The notes: generated by a model not told the origin, from the letters alone. A stretch of 64,000 nt of DNA from Gemmobacter sp. 24YEA27 (GCF_030052995.1 NZ_JASJPW010000001.1:186001-250000); one strand, 5' to 3'. Positions 19,509 through 29,003 are shown, counted from the first letter of the stretch. Made by a program: numbers and translations.

Positions 19509-19697
19509 TCAGAAATCGACCGCGAGCCCCTTCTTCTCCCAATCCCCATAGCGCACGGGCTCCAGCCCGTCGCGTCCGCCATATTCTTTTGGCACCGCCT
19601 GATCGCCCAAAGCCTTGCGCCGCGCCTCGGCTTCGGCAAGCGCCCGCAGCGCCTCGGGCGGCAGATCGCGATGTTCTTCCGGTTGGCAATCGGTCAT
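19509..19697 (-). CDS. DUF1674-family small protein (SDHAF4-like)
   Basis: A 62-residue protein ending in the family signature PKEYGGRDGLEPVRYGDWEKKG. Eukaryotic members (SDHAF4) assist assembly of flavinylated succinate dehydrogenase subunit A; the bacterial role is inferred. The start at 19697 gives the usual short charged N terminus. It is divergent from rsmB, and the two 5' regions lie close together. Confidence 0.8.
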   Translation of the reverse strand: MTDCQPEEHRDLPPEALRALAEAEARRKALGDQAVPKEYGGRDGLEPVRYGDWEKKGLAVDF

Positions 19698-19764
19698 GGC
19701 AGCGGTTCCTCTCCGGTCCTTGTCTGTGATACAGCGCCGGACGGCAGGTGCAAAGGGGCGCAGA

Positions 19765-20997
19765 ATGGCTGAAGGTATAGCGGCACGGGCAGCGGCAGTG
19801 GCCGCGCTGAATGCGGTGCTGGGCGAGGGGAAAATGCTCGCCGAGCTCGCCGAACCGGATCTCGCGCCGCAGGACCGCGCCCGTGCGGGCCGCCTGACCG
19901 AAGAAGTGCTGCGCCGGCTGGACCCTGCCGACCGCATCCTCGCGCCAAAGCTGCGTAAATCGCCGCCGCTCGGCCTGATGAATATTCTCCGGCTCGGGCT
20001 GGTGGAAATGGCCCTGGGCGCGGCCCCCTATGGCGTGGTGAATGCCTGCGTCGCCATCGCGCAGCAGGACCGCAAAACCCGGCATATGTCCGGCCTCGTC
20101 AATGCCGTGCTGCGCGGGTTAGACCCGGCCGCGCTCGCAGAGCAGCCGGTGCAAAAACTGCCGCGCTGGTTGCGCCAGCCGCTGGTTCAGAAATGGGGCC
20201 GCGATGCGGTCCAGCAGATGGAAACCGTATTCGCTGCCCCACCGCCGCTTGATCTGACGCTGCGCCCTGAAGGCCCACATCCCGAGGGCGAGATGATGCC
20301 GACCGGCAGTCTGCGCCTTTCCGATCCTGGCCGGATCAGCGCCCTTCGCGGCTATGCCGAAGGCGGCTGGTGGGTGCAGGATATGGCCGCCGCAATACCG
20401 GCGCGGCTCTTGCAGGCGCAGGCCGGAGAGCGGGTGCTCGATCTCTGCGCGGCGCCTGGCGGCAAGACGATGCAACTGGCGGCCACCGGCGCCGAGGTCA
20501 CGGCGCTTGATATTTCCCCGGCGCGGCTGCGGCGGGTTGAGGAAAACCTGGCCCGCACCGGCCTGCAGGCGCAGCTTATCGCCGCCGACGCCCTGCATTG
20601 GGAGCCGGATACCCTCTTTGACGCGATCCTGCTGGATGCTCCCTGTTCGGCCAGCGGCACCATCCGCCGCCACCCCGACCTGCCTTTCGTCAAGGACGGC
20701 AGCGAAATCAGGGGCCTGGCTGAACTGCAATCGCAGCTGATCGACCGGGCGCTGTCCTGGCTTAAGCCTGGCGGCCGACTGGTATTCGCCACCTGCTCGC
20801 TCCTGCCGGAAGAGGGCGAGCTCCAGCTTGATGCCGCCCTCGCCCGGCATGCCGGGCTGCAAACCACCCGCCTTGAGCTCGATGGCATCAGTTCAGACTG
20901 GTGGACAGAAAGCGGCGGGCTGCGGCTGCGCCCGGATTACCTCGCGTCGCAGGGCGGTATGGACGGGTTTTTCATGATGCGCCTCCATCGCCCCTGA
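19765..20997 (+). CDS. rsmB: 16S rRNA (cytosine-5) methyltransferase, RsmB/NOP2 family
   Basis: A 410-residue protein. The N-terminal NusB-like RNA-binding domain (about 1-130) precedes a SAM-dependent m5C methyltransferase domain: SAM loop DLCAAPGGKTMQLA, the LDAPCSASG motif with one Cys and the FATCSLLPEE motif with the second. These two Cys are the ones used by the family. It probably modifies C967 of 16S rRNA. The start at 19765 is chosen from homologue length; in-frame ATGs at 19696 and 19615 would overlap the divergent gene. Confidence 0.92.
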   Translation: MAEGIAARAAAVAALNAVLGEGKMLAELAEPDLAPQDRARAGRLTEEVLRRLDPADRILAPKLRKSPPLGLMNILRLGLVEMALGAAPYGVVNACVAIAQQDRKTRHMSGLVNAVLRGLDPAALAEQPVQKLPRWLRQPLVQKWGRDAVQQMETVFAAPPPLDLTLRPEGPHPEGEMMPTGSLRLSDPGRISALRGYAEGGWWVQDMAAAIPARLLQAQAGERVLDLCAAPGGKTMQLAATGAEVTALDISPARLRRVEENLARTGLQAQLIAADALHWEPDTLFDAILLDAPCSASGTIRRHPDLPFVKDGSEIRGLAELQSQLIDRALSWLKPGGRLVFATCSLLPEEGELQLDAALARHAGLQTTRLELDGISSDWWTESGGLRLRPDYLASQGGMDGFFMMRLHRP

Positions 20998-21003
20998 GGG
21001 CCG

Positions 21004-21070
21004 CAAATTTCTTAAGTAAGAAATTTGGCCGGAATTTTCAGAAAAATTCCGCGCCCGCCGCTGGCGGGCG
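21004..21070. repeat. Triple-hairpin intergenic element (copy A)
   Basis: Three perfect inverted repeats stand side by side between convergent genes: an 11-bp AT-rich one (21004-21014/21017-21027), an 8-bp one with a CAGA loop (21031-21038/21043-21050), and an 8-bp GC one (21052-21059/21063-21070). The first two match, in reverse orientation and with paired base changes, the element at 26778-26827. It may act as a terminator for rsmB and the Trm112 gene. Confidence 0.75.
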
Positions 21071-21071
21071 G

Positions 21072-21275
21072 TCAGTCCAGCTCACGGGCTTCCGACACCA
21101 GCATGACCGGAACGCCACCCCGCACCGGGAAGGCAAGTTTCGCTAATTTCGAAACCAGTTCCTGCTTCTCACTGTCCCAGATCAGCGCCCCATGCGTGAC
21201 CGGGCAGATCAGGGCCTCCAGCATGCGCCGGTCGAAAGCGGCCGGTTTCTGGTCTTCGTTCCCGGTCTCGCTCAT
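21072..21275 (-). CDS. Trm112 family protein
   Basis: A 67-residue Trm112/YcaR-type protein with [13 protein letters not shown] and the C-terminal [11 protein letters not shown]. Bacterial members lack most of the zinc cysteines of the eukaryotic methyltransferase partner, and only one Cys remains here. It overlaps the LON-domain gene by ATGA and ends the trx-LON-Trm112 operon. Confidence 0.88.
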   Translation of the reverse strand: MSETGNEDQKPAAFDRRMLEALICPVTHGALIWDSEKQELVSKLAKLAFPVRGGVPVMLVSEARELD

Positions 21276-21913
21276 TGCAGCACCTCATCGCCATTGCCGC
21301 CCCTGAGGGCGAATTCCACCAAAGTCACCAATGTCTCACGCCGTGTCGTAAGATCCGGGGTTTCCAGCAGGGCCTGGCGGTCTTCGGGCGACAGCGGCAC
21401 CAGCATGGAGAGGGAGTTGATGAGAATCTCATCCGGAGCTGCCTCCAGCCCCTTCCAGTCAGCGGTCAGATCGCGGCCCGCCAGATAACGCGAGATCAGC
21501 GAGAACAGCGCCGGCCGGTCGAGGCCTCTATCCTCTTCGGGTCCGCCCAGATCACGCTCAAACGGCGACCAGTCCACGTTGAAACGGCGATAGGGGGTAA
21601 AGCCCTCGACCTCGCCGCCCATCCGGAACCGCGTGAGACCCGCCAGCGTGACCATATAGCGGCGGTCATCGGTCTCACCGAGTTGCACCAGACGACCGGC
21701 GCAGCCGATGGTCGAGAGCCGATCCTCGCCCAGCGGACAGACCATACCGATCAGCCGGTGCGGATGTTTCAGGCAATCGTCGATCATCGCGAGATAGCGC
21801 GGCTCGAAAATGTGCAAAGGCAGCCGCGCCCGGGGCAAGAGCAATGCACCGGGCAACGGGAAGACCGGGATCGTCCCCGGCAGATCCGCCAGCGAAGGCC
21901 GCAGCGGAAACAT
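21272..21913 (-). CDS. LON peptidase substrate-binding domain protein
   Basis: A 213-residue protein consisting of the Lon N-terminal (PUA-like) domain only, with no ATPase or protease part. Recognisable are [23 protein letters not shown] near the N terminus and GCAGRLVQ. It presumably binds unfolded peptides. It starts 1 base after the thioredoxin-like gene and overlaps the Trm112 gene, suggesting a joint role in protein quality control. Confidence 0.9.
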   Translation of the reverse strand: MFPLRPSLADLPGTIPVFPLPGALLLPRARLPLHIFEPRYLAMIDDCLKHPHRLIGMVCPLGEDRLSTIGCAGRLVQLGETDDRRYMVTLAGLTRFRMGGEVEGFTPYRRFNVDWSPFERDLGGPEEDRGLDRPALFSLISRYLAGRDLTADWKGLEAAPDEILINSLSMLVPLSPEDRQALLETPDLTTRRETLVTLVEFALRGGNGDEVLQ

Positions 21914-21914
21914 C

Positions 21915-22832
21915 TCAGACGAAAATCATCGAAGAGAGCCGCCGCCGCCCTTTCAGCACAATCGGGTCCTGCGGCTTCAGCGCGTCAAAAATGGTGAAAA
22001 GCTGCGCGCGCGCGGCGCCGTCATTCCATTCGCGGTCGCGCCGGAACAGTTCCAGCAACTGGTCCACCGCCTCATCGATCTTTCCGCTGGCATTGAGCGC
22101 CACGGCAAGATCAAACCGCGCCTGGTGATTGGCCGGATCCGCGTCAACGGCGGCCTGCAACTCGGCCTCGGGGCCGGCATTGGCAGCCTGCCGCGCCAGT
22201 TCCAGCTGCGCGCGGGCGGCCTCGACTTCCTGCGTGCCGGCAATTGCGGCCGGAACGGTCTGCAAAAGCGCCTCTGCGGCGTCAAAATCGCCGGCGCCGA
22301 TATGGCTGCGGGCGAGGCCGCCAAAGGCCGCCGCATTCTCGGGTTCTTCGCCAAGGATGGCTGCGAATGTCTCGACCGCATCGGCATAATCGCCGTTTGT
22401 CAGCATCTCTTCGGCGGCGGCAAGCGCATCGCCCAGGCCCCCGTCATCACCGCCAAGCGCCACCAGTTTCTCGACGAATTTCTTGATTTCCGAGCCGGGA
22501 AGCGCGCCTTGGAAGCCGTCAACCGGCTGGCCCTGCCAGAAGGCATAGACCGTCGGAATCGACTGCACGCGCAGCTGACCGGCGACCATCTGGTTCTGAT
22601 CCACATCGATCTTGACCAGCCGCACTTTGCCTTTCGCCGCCGTGACCGCAGCCTCCAGCGCCGGCCCGAGCTGCTTGCACGGCCCGCACCAGGTCGCCCA
22701 GAAATCAACGATCACCGGCACCTCGCGCGAGGCATCGATCACATCGGCCATGAATGTCGCATCAGATCCGTCTTTGATCAGATCGCCAGGCTGGCTGGCG
22801 GCGGGCTTTTGTGTCTCATCAAGACCGAGCAT
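21915..22832 (-). CDS. Thioredoxin-TPR co-chaperone (YbbN/CnoX-like)
   Basis: A 305-residue cytoplasmic protein. The N-terminal thioredoxin fold has an intact WATWCGPCK active site (C49 and C52); the C-terminal half is a TPR-like helical region. In E. coli the CnoX homologue holds unfolded proteins during oxidative stress, but its CXXC is degenerate, whereas this one keeps both Cys and may be redox-active. It is the first gene of the operon with the LON-domain and Trm112 genes. Confidence 0.9.
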   Translation of the reverse strand: MLGLDETQKPAASQPGDLIKDGSDATFMADVIDASREVPVIVDFWATWCGPCKQLGPALEAAVTAAKGKVRLVKIDVDQNQMVAGQLRVQSIPTVYAFWQGQPVDGFQGALPGSEIKKFVEKLVALGGDDGGLGDALAAAEEMLTNGDYADAVETFAAILGEEPENAAAFGGLARSHIGAGDFDAAEALLQTVPAAIAGTQEVEAARAQLELARQAANAGPEAELQAAVDADPANHQARFDLAVALNASGKIDEAVDQLLELFRRDREWNDGAARAQLFTIFDALKPQDPIVLKGRRRLSSMIFV

Positions 22833-22927
22833 GCTGTCCTCACTTTCGCGGCTTTGCCCCTATATGCGCGCTGATGTCGCAGTCGCCAAGGGGGCGCGCG
22901 CCCCTTCCTGCCTGATCGCTTCCCCGA

Positions 22928-23509
22928 TCAGGCGAGCGCGGCACATTCCCCATGTTGCGGGCAACTGGTCAGATGGTCATTCACCATCCCCGCCGCCTGC
23001 ATGAAGGCATAGGTGATCGCCGGGCCGCAGAAATTGAAACCCCGTTTTTTCAGGGCTTTGGACATGGCGGTGCTCTCAGGAGTGGACGCTACGGCCTCTG
23101 CCATCGACCCGAGCCGGTTCTGCAACACCCCGCCGCCGGTGAAAGACCAGATCCAGGGCGAGAACCCCTCGGCCGCCTCGATCTCGAGAAAGGCGCGGGC
23201 CGAGCGGATTGTGCTCTCGATCTTGCCGCGATGGCGCACGATGCCCGGGTCAAGAAGCAGGCGTTCCACCTCGGCCGCCCCCCAGGAGGCGATGGTTTCC
23301 GGCTGAAAGCCCTGAAAGGCTGCGCGGAAATTCTCCCTTTTTTTCAATATCGTGTACCAGGAGAGGCCAGCCTGGAAGCCTTCGAGGATCAGCATTTCCC
23401 ACAGCGCGCGCGGGTCGCGCTCAGGCCGACCCCATTCCTCATCGTGATAGGCGACATAAAGCGGGTCTGTGCCGCACCAGGGACAGCGTTGCGTGGAATC
23501 GGCAGTCAT
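22928..23509 (-). CDS. tag: DNA-3-methyladenine glycosylase I
   Basis: A 193-residue Tag enzyme that excises 3-methyladenine from alkylated DNA. Family features are CPWCGTDPLYVAYHDEEWG at the N terminus, the FQAGLSWYTILKKR helix and GFNFCGPAITYAFMQAAGMVNDH near the C terminus. The zinc ligands are in place (CPWC... and H...C near the end). It is a single gene divergent from the EAL gene. Confidence 0.95.
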   Translation of the reverse strand: MTADSTQRCPWCGTDPLYVAYHDEEWGRPERDPRALWEMLILEGFQAGLSWYTILKKRENFRAAFQGFQPETIASWGAAEVERLLLDPGIVRHRGKIESTIRSARAFLEIEAAEGFSPWIWSFTGGGVLQNRLGSMAEAVASTPESTAMSKALKKRGFNFCGPAITYAFMQAAGMVNDHLTSCPQHGECAALA

Positions 23510-23613
23510 ATTGGCCTCCCGGAATAGGCAAAATTTGAAACAAACGCAGAACGTTCAGCCTCGGTTTACCTATCTTCGCGCAGAGTGTCACCCGAACAAT
23601 AAGGACAGCGGGG

Positions 23614-24471
23614 ATGAGCTTCGAACAGGCGCGGCGCAAGAAAGTCGATCTCGAAGGCCAGGAAGCCTCTCCTTTTGCCATCGCGGTTTCCTCGGCAGAA
23701 CGCGCGGTGCTGCACATGGTGCGCGAGGCGTTGCAGCACAAGCGGATGCGCCTGGCCTTCCAGCCCGCCGTTTATGCCGCCGCCCCTGATATTATCGGCT
23801 TTTATGAAGGCTATATCCGGCTGCTGGATGAAAAGCAGATGACGATTCCGGCGCGCGACTTCATGTCGGTTGCCGAAACCCGCGAGCTTGGGCGCGAAAT
23901 CGACGTGGCGGCGTTACGGCTGGGGCTGACGACGCTGCGGCGCAATCCCGGGGTACGAATCGCGGTCAATATGTCGGCGAGATCGGTGGGCTATAAACCC
24001 TGGACGCAGCTTTTGCGCCGCGTGCTGGGCGAAAACCCCGGCATCGGCAAAGGGCTGATCTTAGAAATCAGCGAGGCCTCGGCGATGCAGATGCCCGATG
24101 TGCTGATCCCCTTCATGGACGAGTTGCGGGGATATGGCATCACATTCACCCTGGATGATTTCGGCGACAGCGTCACCTCGCTGAGCCTGCTTCATGAATT
24201 CGGCTTCGACATCGCCAAGCTCGATGGACGCTTTATCCGCGATTGTCACAGGGATCCGGAAAACCAGCCGATCCTGCGCGCAGCCATCGCCATGGCGCAG
24301 GAATTTGGCATGTTCCTCGTGGCCGAAGCGGTCGAAAGCAACGAAGAAGCGAACTGGCTGCGGGAGCAGGGCGTCGGGTGTCTGCAAGGCTATCTGTTCG
24401 GTCGGCCGGAACTCGATCCCGATTTCAGCCTGTATCTCCGCGCCAGGCATGCGGCGGCAACCGCAGGCTGA
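23614..24471 (+). CDS. EAL-domain protein (putative c-di-GMP phosphodiesterase)
   Basis: A 285-residue, single-domain EAL protein without GGDEF or a sensor part. The signature reads EGYIRL instead of EALLR, but the remaining catalytic positions appear present: Asn in VNMSARS, Glu in LEISEAS, DD in LDDFGDS, Lys in KLDGRF, Glu in VAEAVES and Gln in QGYLFGRP. Hydrolysis of c-di-GMP is thus plausible but the changed signature leaves some doubt. It is a single gene ahead of phaA. Confidence 0.88.
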   Translation: MSFEQARRKKVDLEGQEASPFAIAVSSAERAVLHMVREALQHKRMRLAFQPAVYAAAPDIIGFYEGYIRLLDEKQMTIPARDFMSVAETRELGREIDVAALRLGLTTLRRNPGVRIAVNMSARSVGYKPWTQLLRRVLGENPGIGKGLILEISEASAMQMPDVLIPFMDELRGYGITFTLDDFGDSVTSLSLLHEFGFDIAKLDGRFIRDCHRDPENQPILRAAIAMAQEFGMFLVAEAVESNEEANWLREQGVGCLQGYLFGRPELDPDFSLYLRARHAAATAG

Positions 24472-24604
24472 GGTCAAAAACTGTCGCGCAATATTCTTGC
24501 GTATTTCTTCTGATTGTGTCCCTCTTCGCCAAAGAAGACCCTGCGGGCCGCCCGATCCCCTCGCGGATCTCTGCCCGACGTTACTGCCTGAGGAGAGGCT
24601 TCAG

Positions 24605-25780
24605 ATGACCAATATCGTAATCGTTTCGGCCGCACGGACCGCCGTGGGCTCGTTCAATGGGGCTTTCGCCAATACACCGGCGCATGAACTGGGAGCGAGT
24701 GTGATCGAGGCCGTTATCGCCCGGGCCGGGATCGACAAGTCCGACATCGATGAGACCATTCTGGGCCAGGTGCTCACCGCAGGTCAGGGCCAGAACCCGG
24801 CCCGTCAGGCGCATATCCTCGCCGGCCTTCGCAAGGAAAGCCCGGCCTGGTCGATCAACCAGGTCTGCGGTTCGGGCCTGCGCACGGTCGCGCTTGGCGC
24901 CCAGCAGATCCAGACCGGCGCGGCCGGAATCGTCATCGCCGGTGGTCAGGAAAGCATGAGTCTCTCGCCCCATGTCGCGCATCTGCGCGCCGGCACCAAA
25001 ATGGGCGACATGAAGATGATCGACTCGATGATCAAAGACGGCCTCTGGGATGCGTTCAACAATTATCACATGGGCCAGACCGCCGAGAATGTAGCCGCTC
25101 AATGGCAGATCTCGCGCGAACAGCAGGATGAATTCGCCGTCGCCAGCCAGAACAAAGCCGAAGCGGCGCAGAAAGCCGGCAAGTTCAAAGATGAGATCGC
25201 GCCCTTCACGGTGAAGACCCGTAAGGGCGATATCCTGGTCGACAGCGACGAATATATCCGCCACGGCGCCACGATCGAGGCGATGCAAAAGCTGAAACCC
25301 GCCTTCACCAAAGACGGGACCGTGACCGCCGCCAATGCCTCGGGCCTCAATGACGGCGCGGCCGCCGTCTTGCTGATGACCGAAGAGGAAGCCGCGAAAC
25401 GCGGGCTGAAAGTGCTCGCGCGGATTGCCTCTCACGCGACGGCTGGTCTTGATCCGTCGATCATGGGTGTCGGCCCGATCTATGCCTCGCGCAAAGCGCT
25501 GGACAAGGCGGGCTGGAAGGCCGCTGACCTTGACCTCGTTGAGGCGAATGAAGCCTTTGCCGCTCAGGCCTGCGCGGTGAACAAGGACATGGGCTGGGAT
25601 CCGGCAAAGGTGAACGTCAATGGCGGCGCGATTGCGATCGGTCACCCGATCGGCGCTTCGGGTGCGCGGATCCTCAATACGCTGATTTTCGAGATGAACC
25701 GTTCGGGCGCGAAGAAAGGCCTCGCTACGCTTTGCATCGGCGGCGGCATGGGTGTCGCGATGTGCCTTGAGCGCGACTGA
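24605..25780 (+). CDS. phaA: Acetyl-CoA acetyltransferase (beta-ketothiolase)
   Basis: A 391-residue thiolase that condenses two acetyl-CoA to acetoacetyl-CoA, the first step of polyhydroxybutyrate synthesis. The nucleophile is C88 in NQVCGSG; the C-terminal GHPIGASG His and LCIGGGMG Cys complete the active site. The start at 24605 follows GAGGAGAGG. phaB follows with its own leader after a terminator. Confidence 0.95.
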   Translation: MTNIVIVSAARTAVGSFNGAFANTPAHELGASVIEAVIARAGIDKSDIDETILGQVLTAGQGQNPARQAHILAGLRKESPAWSINQVCGSGLRTVALGAQQIQTGAAGIVIAGGQESMSLSPHVAHLRAGTKMGDMKMIDSMIKDGLWDAFNNYHMGQTAENVAAQWQISREQQDEFAVASQNKAEAAQKAGKFKDEIAPFTVKTRKGDILVDSDEYIRHGATIEAMQKLKPAFTKDGTVTAANASGLNDGAAAVLLMTEEEAAKRGLKVLARIASHATAGLDPSIMGVGPIYASRKALDKAGWKAADLDLVEANEAFAAQACAVNKDMGWDPAKVNVNGGAIAIGHPIGASGARILNTLIFEMNRSGAKKGLATLCIGGGMGVAMCLERD

Positions 25781-25811
25781 CATCAAATATTTGTAATATA
25801 AACCTAAATTC

Positions 25812-25842
25812 AGGGGCACCGGCGCGATCCGGTGCCCTTTTC
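25812..25842 (+). terminator. Terminator between phaA and phaB
   Basis: A 9-bp stem (25814-25822 with 25829-25837) extended by two weak pairs, a 6-base loop and TTTTCC. Confidence 0.85.
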
Positions 25843-25976
25843 CATAGCCCGGCAGCGTTACAAACATACGACCCCAATGAAACTTTGCTGCGCAAGTAAA
25901 ATAATTTTTGAAACAATATTGCGCACTGGATGAACTACCGCTAACTTCCGGGGAACAGCTTTTCTGAGGAGGAATC

Positions 25977-26702
25977 ATGTCCAGAGTTGCACTCGTCACC
26001 GGCGGTTCTCGCGGCATCGGCGCAGCCATTTCAATCGCGCTGAAAGCGGCCGGCTATAAGGTTGCCGCCAATTATGCCGGCAATGACGATGCGGCCAAGG
26101 CCTTTACTGCGGAAACCGGCATTCCGGCCTATAAATGGTCAGTTGCCGATTATGATGCCTGCGTTGAAGGCATCAAAAAGGTCGAGGCCGATCTGGGTCC
26201 GGTCGATGTGCTGGTGAACAATGCCGGCATTACCCGCGATGCCATGTTCCACAAAATGACTCCCGGCCAGTGGAAAGAGGTCATCGACACCAATCTGACC
26301 GGGTTGTTCAATATGACCCATCCGCTCTGGTCAGGTATGCGGGATCGCAAATTCGGCCGCGTGATCAATATCTCTTCCATCAACGGGCAAAAAGGCCAGG
26401 CCGGCCAGGCGAATTATTCGGCGGCGAAATCGGGAGATCTCGGCTTTACCAAATCTCTGGCCCAGGAGGGTGCGCGGGCAGGCATCACGGTAAATGCGAT
26501 CTGCCCCGGCTATATCGGCACCGAAATGGTGCGCGCTATCGACGAGAAAGTCCTCGCCGAACGCATCATCCCGCAAATCCCGGTCGGCCGCCTCGGCGAG
26601 CCGGAAGAGATCGCGCGCTGCGTGGCCTTCCTCGCCTCGGATGATGCAGGGTTCATCACCGGCTCGACCATCTCTGCGAATGGCGGTCAGTTCGTCGTCT
26701 GA
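25977..26702 (+). CDS. phaB: Acetoacetyl-CoA reductase
   Basis: A 241-residue short-chain dehydrogenase making (R)-3-hydroxybutyryl-CoA with NADPH, the second step to polyhydroxybutyrate. It shows TGGSRGIG at 8-15, NNAG at 81-84 and the catalytic set S134, Y147 and K151 (YSAAK). GAGGAGG precedes the start. The 196-base gap after phaA holds a terminator and an AT-rich region, so phaB probably has its own promoter. phaC is not in this window. Confidence 0.95.
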   Translation: MSRVALVTGGSRGIGAAISIALKAAGYKVAANYAGNDDAAKAFTAETGIPAYKWSVADYDACVEGIKKVEADLGPVDVLVNNAGITRDAMFHKMTPGQWKEVIDTNLTGLFNMTHPLWSGMRDRKFGRVINISSINGQKGQAGQANYSAAKSGDLGFTKSLAQEGARAGITVNAICPGYIGTEMVRAIDEKVLAERIIPQIPVGRLGEPEEIARCVAFLASDDAGFITGSTISANGGQFVV

Positions 26703-26722
26703 CGAATCCCGTCGCGCCACAG

Positions 26723-26752
26723 GAAAGGCCCGCCCCGGCGGGCCTTTCTCTT
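26723..26752 (+). terminator. Terminator after phaB
   Basis: An 11- to 12-bp perfect stem (26723-26734 with 26737-26748) followed by CTCTTTCT. Confidence 0.85.
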
Positions 26753-26777
26753 TCTGCGGTGCCAGATTACAAGGGCG

Positions 26778-26827
26778 CCGGAGTTTTCAAAGAAAACTCC
26801 GGGCCGTTTCCTTACTTAAGGAAACGG
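26778..26827. repeat. Double-hairpin intergenic element (copy B)
   Basis: Two perfect 11-bp inverted repeats (26778-26788/26792-26802 and 26804-26814/26817-26827) lie between phaB and the exporter gene. Read in reverse they align with copy A at 21004-21050. The core CTTAAGTAAG is shared, and differences in one arm are matched by pairing changes in the other. Confidence 0.75.
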
Positions 26828-26843
26828 GGGCAGGAGAGCTGAA

Positions 26844-27695
26844 ATGTCGCACAATAAGGCTACGGCCATCGGATTTAGCGCAGTCCTGATGTGGGCTTTG
26901 CTGGCTCTTTTGACCATCGGATCAGAGCCCGTGCCGCCCTTCCTGCTCAACGCGATTTGTTTTGCCATTGGCGGCAGCATCGGGCTGGTCTGGACGGCGC
27001 GAAACGGGTTCCATCTGTTAAAGACCATCTCCTGGAAAGTCTATGCGTTTGGAACAATTGGTCTTTTCGGATATCACTTCCTTTACTTTACAGCCTTCCG
27101 CGTGTCACCCACCGCAGAAACCGGGCTGATAGCCTATCTCTGGCCGCTGTTCATCGTCCTTTTTTCCGGCCTTTTGCCGGGCGAAAAACTGCGCCTGCCG
27201 CAGCTGCTCGGGGCAGCTGTCGCCTTTGCCGGCGCTGCGCTGATCATCCTTGGCGGTGGCACAGAAAGCGGTTTCAGCACCACCGGCATGATCCTGGCTT
27301 TTGGCTGTGCGCTCACCTGGTCGGTCTATTCGGTCATCTCGCGCCGTCTCGGCACTGTGCCAACGGAAAGCGTCACCATCTTCTGTCTCGCCTCCGCCGC
27401 CTTGTCGCTGATCGCTCACCTTGCGCTGGAGGAGACCCTCTGGCCCACCGGCACTGCCGGCTGGCTCTCGGTGCTGCTGCTGGGGATTGGGCCAGTCGGC
27501 GCGGCGTTCTTCACCTGGGATATCGGCATGAAAAGAGGCGACATCCAGCTTCTGGGTGTCGCCTCTTATGCTGCCCCTTTGCTGTCAACGCTTGCCCTGA
27601 TCATCGCGGGCAAAGCCGAAGCCAGCTGGGCCATCCTTGCGGCAGCGATCCTGATCACCAGTGGTGCGCTGATCGCCTCCCGCAAGGCGTCCTGA
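26844..27695 (+). CDS. DMT/EamA-family exporter (YddG-like)
   Basis: A 283-residue inner-membrane protein with ten predicted helices in two EamA repeats. The segments AYLWPLFIVLFS and CALTWSVYSVISRR resemble the YddG branch, whose E. coli member exports aromatic amino acids. The substrate is therefore a guess. GGAGAGC precedes the ATG. It is a single gene. Confidence 0.88.
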   Translation: MSHNKATAIGFSAVLMWALLALLTIGSEPVPPFLLNAICFAIGGSIGLVWTARNGFHLLKTISWKVYAFGTIGLFGYHFLYFTAFRVSPTAETGLIAYLWPLFIVLFSGLLPGEKLRLPQLLGAAVAFAGAALIILGGGTESGFSTTGMILAFGCALTWSVYSVISRRLGTVPTESVTIFCLASAALSLIAHLALEETLWPTGTAGWLSVLLLGIGPVGAAFFTWDIGMKRGDIQLLGVASYAAPLLSTLALIIAGKAEASWAILAAAILITSGALIASRKAS

Positions 27696-27741
27696 TCCAC
27701 ACAGACACGGGCTTTTCCGGCCGGGGCTCAGGAGAATTCAC

Positions 27742-27912
27742 TCAGTGGGAGGCGCTGAGGCGGCCAATTTCCTCTTTCAGCCGAAGCTTCTGGCGCTTCC
27801 ATTCTGCGATCTGGGTGGCATCCGTCGCCGGGCTGCGTTGCCCTTTCTCGACCTTATCAGAGAGCACCTCGTGCTTCTTGCGAAGTTCTGCCAGATGCGA
27901 AGAAATGGTCAT
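27742..27912 (-). CDS. YdcH-like DUF465 protein
   Basis: A 56-residue helical, highly charged DUF465 protein (HLAELRKKHEVLSDKVE, then KRQKLRLKEEI). Such small proteins are widespread in proteobacteria with unknown role. The start at 27912 follows AGGACGA and gives the normal family length; the open frame extends further but is not conserved in type. Confidence 0.85.
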   Translation of the reverse strand: MTISSHLAELRKKHEVLSDKVEKGQRSPATDATQIAEWKRQKLRLKEEIGRLSASH

Positions 27913-28020
27913 TTCGTCCTCCTGTATGGTTCGCGTAAGGAGGATTGCAGCACGGAACGCGCGTCGTGTCATCTCTCTTTCATATGAGAGCGACAAATAT
28001 TGCCGGTAATTCTCTTTTAA

Positions 28021-28791
28021 TCAGCCGAAACGCGCCGGCAGAGCTGCACCGTCACGCAAAATTGCATTTGCTTCCGCAGTATAGCTTTCACGGTCGCCAT
28101 CATGCGCCAGGCCCTCATGGATCACCAGCGGCGGCAACAGGCGAAAGGCAGCGCGGCCCCCTTTCTTTGCCCGCAAAATCACCCGGAGCGCTTCGCGCCC
28201 CTCACGCGCCGCCAGCGGCAGGATCGAGGCCGAGCCGAGCTTTGGCGCCAGCGCCGCAAGGAGCTCGGGCACCGAATCCGCGCCTGCGATCAGCGTCAGC
28301 CAGCCACCGGGCGCCAGCCGCCGCGTCGCCGCCGCCACCCAGTCCGACACCGGCAGGACCACCTGCATCGCTTTCGCCCTGATATCCACCGGCGAGGCGC
28401 TGCCCCCGGCCGGATACCAGGGCGGGTTGGCGACCACATGGTCGAAATCATGACGCAGGGCCAGGGGCATCCGGCTCAGATCGCCCTCATGCACCTCCAT
28501 CGCGATGCCATTGCGCTGTGCATTCCGGCGGGCAAGGGCGGCGTAAAGCGGCTGTACCTCCAGCCCCGCGAGCCGCAGCTCCGGCACCCTCGCGGCGAGG
28601 CACAGCGACACCGCCCCCGCCCCGCAACCCAGATCCAGCACCTGCTGGCCCGGCTTCGCGCCACAGGCCGCCGCAAGCAGCACGGCATCCGTCGCCGCCC
28701 GATACCCCCTGAGCGGCTGCCAGAGCCTGAGCCTGCCGCACAGAAACTTGTCATCCGACAAATCCCCGTCGGCAAACTGCTCCGTGCTCAT
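28021..28791 (-). CDS. trmN6: tRNA1(Val) (adenine(37)-N6)-methyltransferase-like
   Basis: A 256-residue SAM-dependent methyltransferase of the TrmN6/YfiC type. The N-terminal GRLRLWQPLRGYRAATDAVLL region, the SAM loop VLDLGCGAGAVSLCL and the NPPWY motif (target amino group of adenine) are all present. The start overlaps the stop of the DUF2007 gene by ATGA. It probably modifies A37 of tRNA1(Val). Confidence 0.9.
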   Translation of the reverse strand: MSTEQFADGDLSDDKFLCGRLRLWQPLRGYRAATDAVLLAAACGAKPGQQVLDLGCGAGAVSLCLAARVPELRLAGLEVQPLYAALARRNAQRNGIAMEVHEGDLSRMPLALRHDFDHVVANPPWYPAGGSASPVDIRAKAMQVVLPVSDWVAAATRRLAPGGWLTLIAGADSVPELLAALAPKLGSASILPLAAREGREALRVILRAKKGGRAAFRLLPPLVIHEGLAHDGDRESYTAEANAILRDGAALPARFG

Positions 28792-29003
28792 GGCGAAACC
28801 TCCAGGCCGTTATCCGTCACGATCGCCCGCGCCATGAAGAGGTCGCGGTCTGCAACCATCAGGCGGCGCGGCAAAATTCCGAGTGAACCATCAAGTACAC
28901 TCATGTGGACGTCCAGGTCGAAGGCTGTTATTCCCTCGCCCTCAAGAAGGGCCGTCGCAAAGGCGATCACCGTCGGGTCGGTCGTGCGCAAAAGCTCTTT
29001 CAT
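28788..29003 (-). CDS. DUF2007-domain protein
   Basis: A 71-residue protein matching the DUF2007 (putative signal-transducing) fold: MKELLRTTDPTVIAFATALLEGEGI, DVHMSVLDGSLGILPRRLMV and the DLFMARAIV helix. The start at 29003 matches family length. It is coupled to trmN6 by a 4-base overlap and divergent from the polyprenyl synthase gene. Confidence 0.85.
   Translation of the reverse strand: MKELLRTTDPTVIAFATALLEGEGITAFDLDVHMSVLDGSLGILPRRLMVADRDLFMARAIVTDNGLEVSP

Noticed and set aside
19487..19518. Near-tandem repeat of GGGTCAGAA after dapB
   Set aside because: Only two imperfect units, reaching into the end of a coding region; too short to interpret.
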